NCBI GenBank assembly: GCA_030692685.1
Contig: JAUXZO010000065.1
Coordinates: forward strand, 1-64,000
DNA from: Acidovorax sp.
GTDB lineage: Bacteria; Pseudomonadota; Gammaproteobacteria; Burkholderiales; Burkholderiaceae_C
Direction of reading: 5' to 3'
Length of the DNA stretch: 64,000 bases
In this document: in pieces, positions 62,150 through 64,000 of the stretch
Numbering within the stretch: position 1 is the stretch's first letter
Layout: every line of letters begins with the position of its first letter
Program-made: the position numbers and the translations under genes
The notes under the pieces: model-generated
Database searches by the model: none
Told to the model about the DNA's origin: nothing
Seen by the model: the letters and a program-made list of their open reading frames with translations, nothing else

Positions 62150-62383
62150 TCAGCGTGTGCGTTCCCGCGTCACGCCCACATCGATATCGCCAAACACAGT
62201 GACGCCGCTGGCGCCCTGCTGCTGGCTGACTGGGTCGCTGGAGCGTGCAGAGCTTGACGTGCTGCTGCAGCCGCCCAGCGCACCCAGACCCACGACTGCC
62301 AGGGCTACCAGCGCGGTGCGCCAGAAGCCCCCAGCGGGCGTTGCTGTGGACGTGGACTTGGACTTGGAGTGTTGTCGCGTCAT
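62150..62383 (-). CDS. Small lipoprotein
   Basis: A 77-residue protein. MTRQHSKSKSTSTATPAGGF precedes a hydrophobic helix ALVALAVVGLGALGGC with lipobox Cys40-like (GALGGC), then a Ser-rich tail (SSTSSSARSSDPVSQQ). The ATG overlaps the topB stop by four bases, so translation is coupled. No enzymatic domain. Confidence 0.7.
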   Translation of the reverse strand: MTRQHSKSKSTSTATPAGGFWRTALVALAVVGLGALGGCSSTSSSARSSDPVSQQQGASGVTVFGDIDVGVTRERTR

Positions 62384-64000
62384 CCTTCACCTCCGAGGTG
62401 GTTGCCCAGGATGCCCGCCAGCTCGAACATGCCCGCGCTGTCTTTGCCAAAAACGGCGCGCAGCTTGTCGTCGGCGACGATGGTGCGCTTGTCCTTGGGG
62501 TCTTGCAGGTTGTGGGCCTTGATGTATTCCCACATCTTCTTGACGGCCTCGGGCCGGGCCACGGGTTCGGCGCCAATCACAGCGGCCAAGGCAGCGCTGG
62601 GGGCCTTGCCTGCAGCGGCCTTGCGCGGTGCCTTGGCGGCGGCGGTCTTGGTGGCCGGGGCTTTTTTGGCGGCAGCAGGTTTGGCTGTCTTTTTGGCGGC
62701 GGCGGTGGTTGTCGCCTTGCCTGCCTTGGCAGCGGCTGTTTTGGCAGCTGCGCCGGGGCGGGGCGGGAACTTGCTCGGCGCAAATTCAAAGTTGACCTTG
62801 GCGGCCTCTTTGTCCCACGCCAGGTGGGCCTTGAAGGCGCGGCGGGTGCGCATGCTCACAAACTTGTCGAGCAGGTCGGTCTTGCCGGTGGCCAGCAGCT
62901 TGGTCATCTGCTCGCGCTCCACGGGTTGCTGCAGGATGATCTTGCCGCTTTTGAAGGTACAGCTGGGTGTGGGCTGGGCCGCAGTGGGCACGGCCTTGCT
63001 GCATACAAAGTTGCTGCCGTGCTCGTGCACTTCGGACCCGCAGATGGGGCAGGCGCCGAGCGATGCGTCTTCAAACTCCACCAGCTCGCCCGATTCTTCG
63101 CCCTTCTTGTCGTCGCCAAAGTCGAATTCGAGTTTGTAGTTGTGTGCCTCATCGTCGTATTTGATGACGATCTCGGACGTGAAGGGCCAACCGGCCTTGG
63201 AGCGGAAGCCTTCCAGTGGGCCGATCTTCTTGTCGCGCAGCAGGGCGTTGGCCTCAGCGGTTTCAAAGGTGCGGCCTGCGGGTGATTTGCCAAAGCTGAA
63301 GCCGCAGGGCTCCCCACCGGCTTGACCGGCGGCTCCTGATCCAGCGGGCTTGCCCACGCAGGCAAAGCGGCGGTAGTTCTCTTTCACCACACCGCCGCAG
63401 TTGGGGCAAGGCGATTCGAGCGTGGCGTAGTCGCCGGGGATGGTGTCGCGGTCGTATTCCTTGGCCTTTTTCACCATGCGTTCGGTCATGGTGGCAATGC
63501 CAGCCATGAAGGATTCGCGGGTGAGCAAGCCCTTTTCCATTTGTGAGAGCTTGAACTCCCACTCGCCGGTCAGGTCAGCGCGCGAAAGTTCTTCCACCCC
63601 CAGCCCGCGCAGCAGCGTCATCAGCTGAAACGCCTTGGCAGTGGGGATGATTTCGCGGCCTTCGCGCAGCATGTATTTTTCAGTCAACAAACCTTCGATG
63701 GTGGCTGCGCGCGTGGCGGGCGTGCCCAAGCCCTTCTCTTGCATGGCGCTGCGCAGCTCTTCGTCGTCGATCTGCTTGCCGGCGCTTTCCATGGCGCCGA
63801 GCAGCGTGGCTTCCGAGTAGCGCGCGGGCGGCTTGGTCTTGAGGCCCTTGGGGTCCACCGCCAGCGTGTTGACGCTTTCGCCGGGTTTGACGGGCACCAG
63901 GTTCTGGCCCTTGTCGCCTTCTTTGCCGCCTTCGACTTCGTCGGCTGCTTCTTTGCCGTAGATGGCCAGCCAGCCGGGTTTGACCAGCACCTTGCCCTCA
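62380..64000 (-). CDS. topB: DNA topoisomerase III with Lys/Ala-rich linker and C-terminal SWIB domain (5' part outside window)
   Basis: The frame is open to the window end. The visible part contains the 3' half of the topoisomerase core (PARYSEATLLGAMESAGKQ, GLGTPATRAATIEGLLTEKY), two C4 zinc-finger-like regions (CPNCGG...CVG, CPICGSE...CSK), a basic Ala/Lys linker resembling eukaryotic histone H1 tails (KTAAAKAGKATTTAAAKKTA), and a terminal SWIB/MDM2-type domain (EAVKKMWEYIKAHNLQDPKD, FELAGILGNHLGG). Type IA enzyme that relaxes or decatenates DNA. The stop overlaps the next ATG. Confidence 0.9.
   Translation of the reverse strand, partial: EGKVLVKPGWLAIYGKEAADEVEGGKEGDKGQNLVPVKPGESVNTLAVDPKGLKTKPPARYSEATLLGAMESAGKQIDDEELRSAMQEKGLGTPATRAATIEGLLTEKYMLREGREIIPTAKAFQLMTLLRGLGVEELSRADLTGEWEFKLSQMEKGLLTRESFMAGIATMTERMVKKAKEYDRDTIPGDYATLESPCPNCGGVVKENYRRFACVGKPAGSGAAGQAGGEPCGFSFGKSPAGRTFETAEANALLRDKKIGPLEGFRSKAGWPFTSEIVIKYDDEAHNYKLEFDFGDDKKGEESGELVEFEDASLGACPICGSEVHEHGSNFVCSKAVPTAAQPTPSCTFKSGKIILQQPVEREQMTKLLATGKTDLLDKFVSMRTRRAFKAHLAWDKEAAKVNFEFAPSKFPPRPGAAAKTAAAKAGKATTTAAAKKTAKPAAAKKAPATKTAAAKAPRKAAAGKAPSAALAAVIGAEPVARPEAVKKMWEYIKAHNLQDPKDKRTIVADDKLRAVFGKDSAGMFELAGILGNHLGGEG

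Overview
The window is GC-rich, densely packed chromosomal DNA. Its gene content and order point to a betaproteobacterium of the Comamonadaceae (Acidovorax/Comamonas/Delftia-like): a complete protocatechuate 4,5-cleavage (pmd/lig) cluster, vanillate demethylase, Bug-type and TRAP solute receptors, a PA4780-type RIO kinase and a SWIB-tailed topoisomerase III. The assignment is by inference; no rRNA or tRNA gene is visible.

Region 1 (1-14.9 kb) is lignin-aromatic catabolism. pmdC, B, A, D, F, E and a ModA-like gene lie head to tail on the minus strand, with a divergent LysR regulator. A Bug receptor, dctM, dctQ and dctP (TRAP transporter) and a GntR/FCD regulator follow on the minus strand, and vanAB diverges on the plus strand. 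Together they can import a methoxylated or carboxylated aromatic acid, demethylate vanillate to protocatechuate, open the ring at 4,5 and carry the product to pyruvate and oxaloacetate. Two identical ATGTATACAT palindromes flank the vanR/vanA divergent promoter.

Region 2 (15-43.5 kb) is mixed housekeeping and accessory DNA: a ribosome-associated HPF-like protein, a class I amidotransferase, a metallophosphoesterase plus isochorismatase pair, a radical-SAM/DUF4130 DNA-repair-like pair, glutathione transferases with LysR or WYL regulators, a PilH-like response regulator, a SlyD-like prolyl isomerase, pirin, ExoD, a short-chain dehydrogenase, two tiny Cys-rich exported proteins, a beta-lactamase-fold hydrolase, a YjjJ-type HipA protein, a RIO kinase, a DTW-domain tRNA modifier and a methyltransferase.

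Region 3 (43.8-57.5 kb) is rich in nucleic-acid and defence-type genes: a DUF1016 PDDEXK nuclease, sbcDC, a Fic protein, a GSU2403-type nucleotidyltransferase, a clearly AT-richer AAA ATPase broken by one in-frame TGA, a KTSC protein, and remnants of a DUF2130 gene and a NERD-type helicase. The two helicase ends flank a membrane-protein gene. This is the most likely horizontally acquired and decaying part.

Region 4 (57.7-64 kb) holds an MFS transporter, a dual-specificity-type phosphatase, a lipoprotein glycerophosphodiesterase, two small envelope proteins and the 3' part of topB.

A hairpin repeat (arms CTAGCGCTT / AAGCGCTAG, then AGCTATCAAAA) occurs 17 times between genes. The first three copies point one way and the remaining fourteen the other. 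A second family (GCTTCGACAAGCTCAG...), a 12-copy heptamer array and a 180-bp palindrome add to the repeat load.
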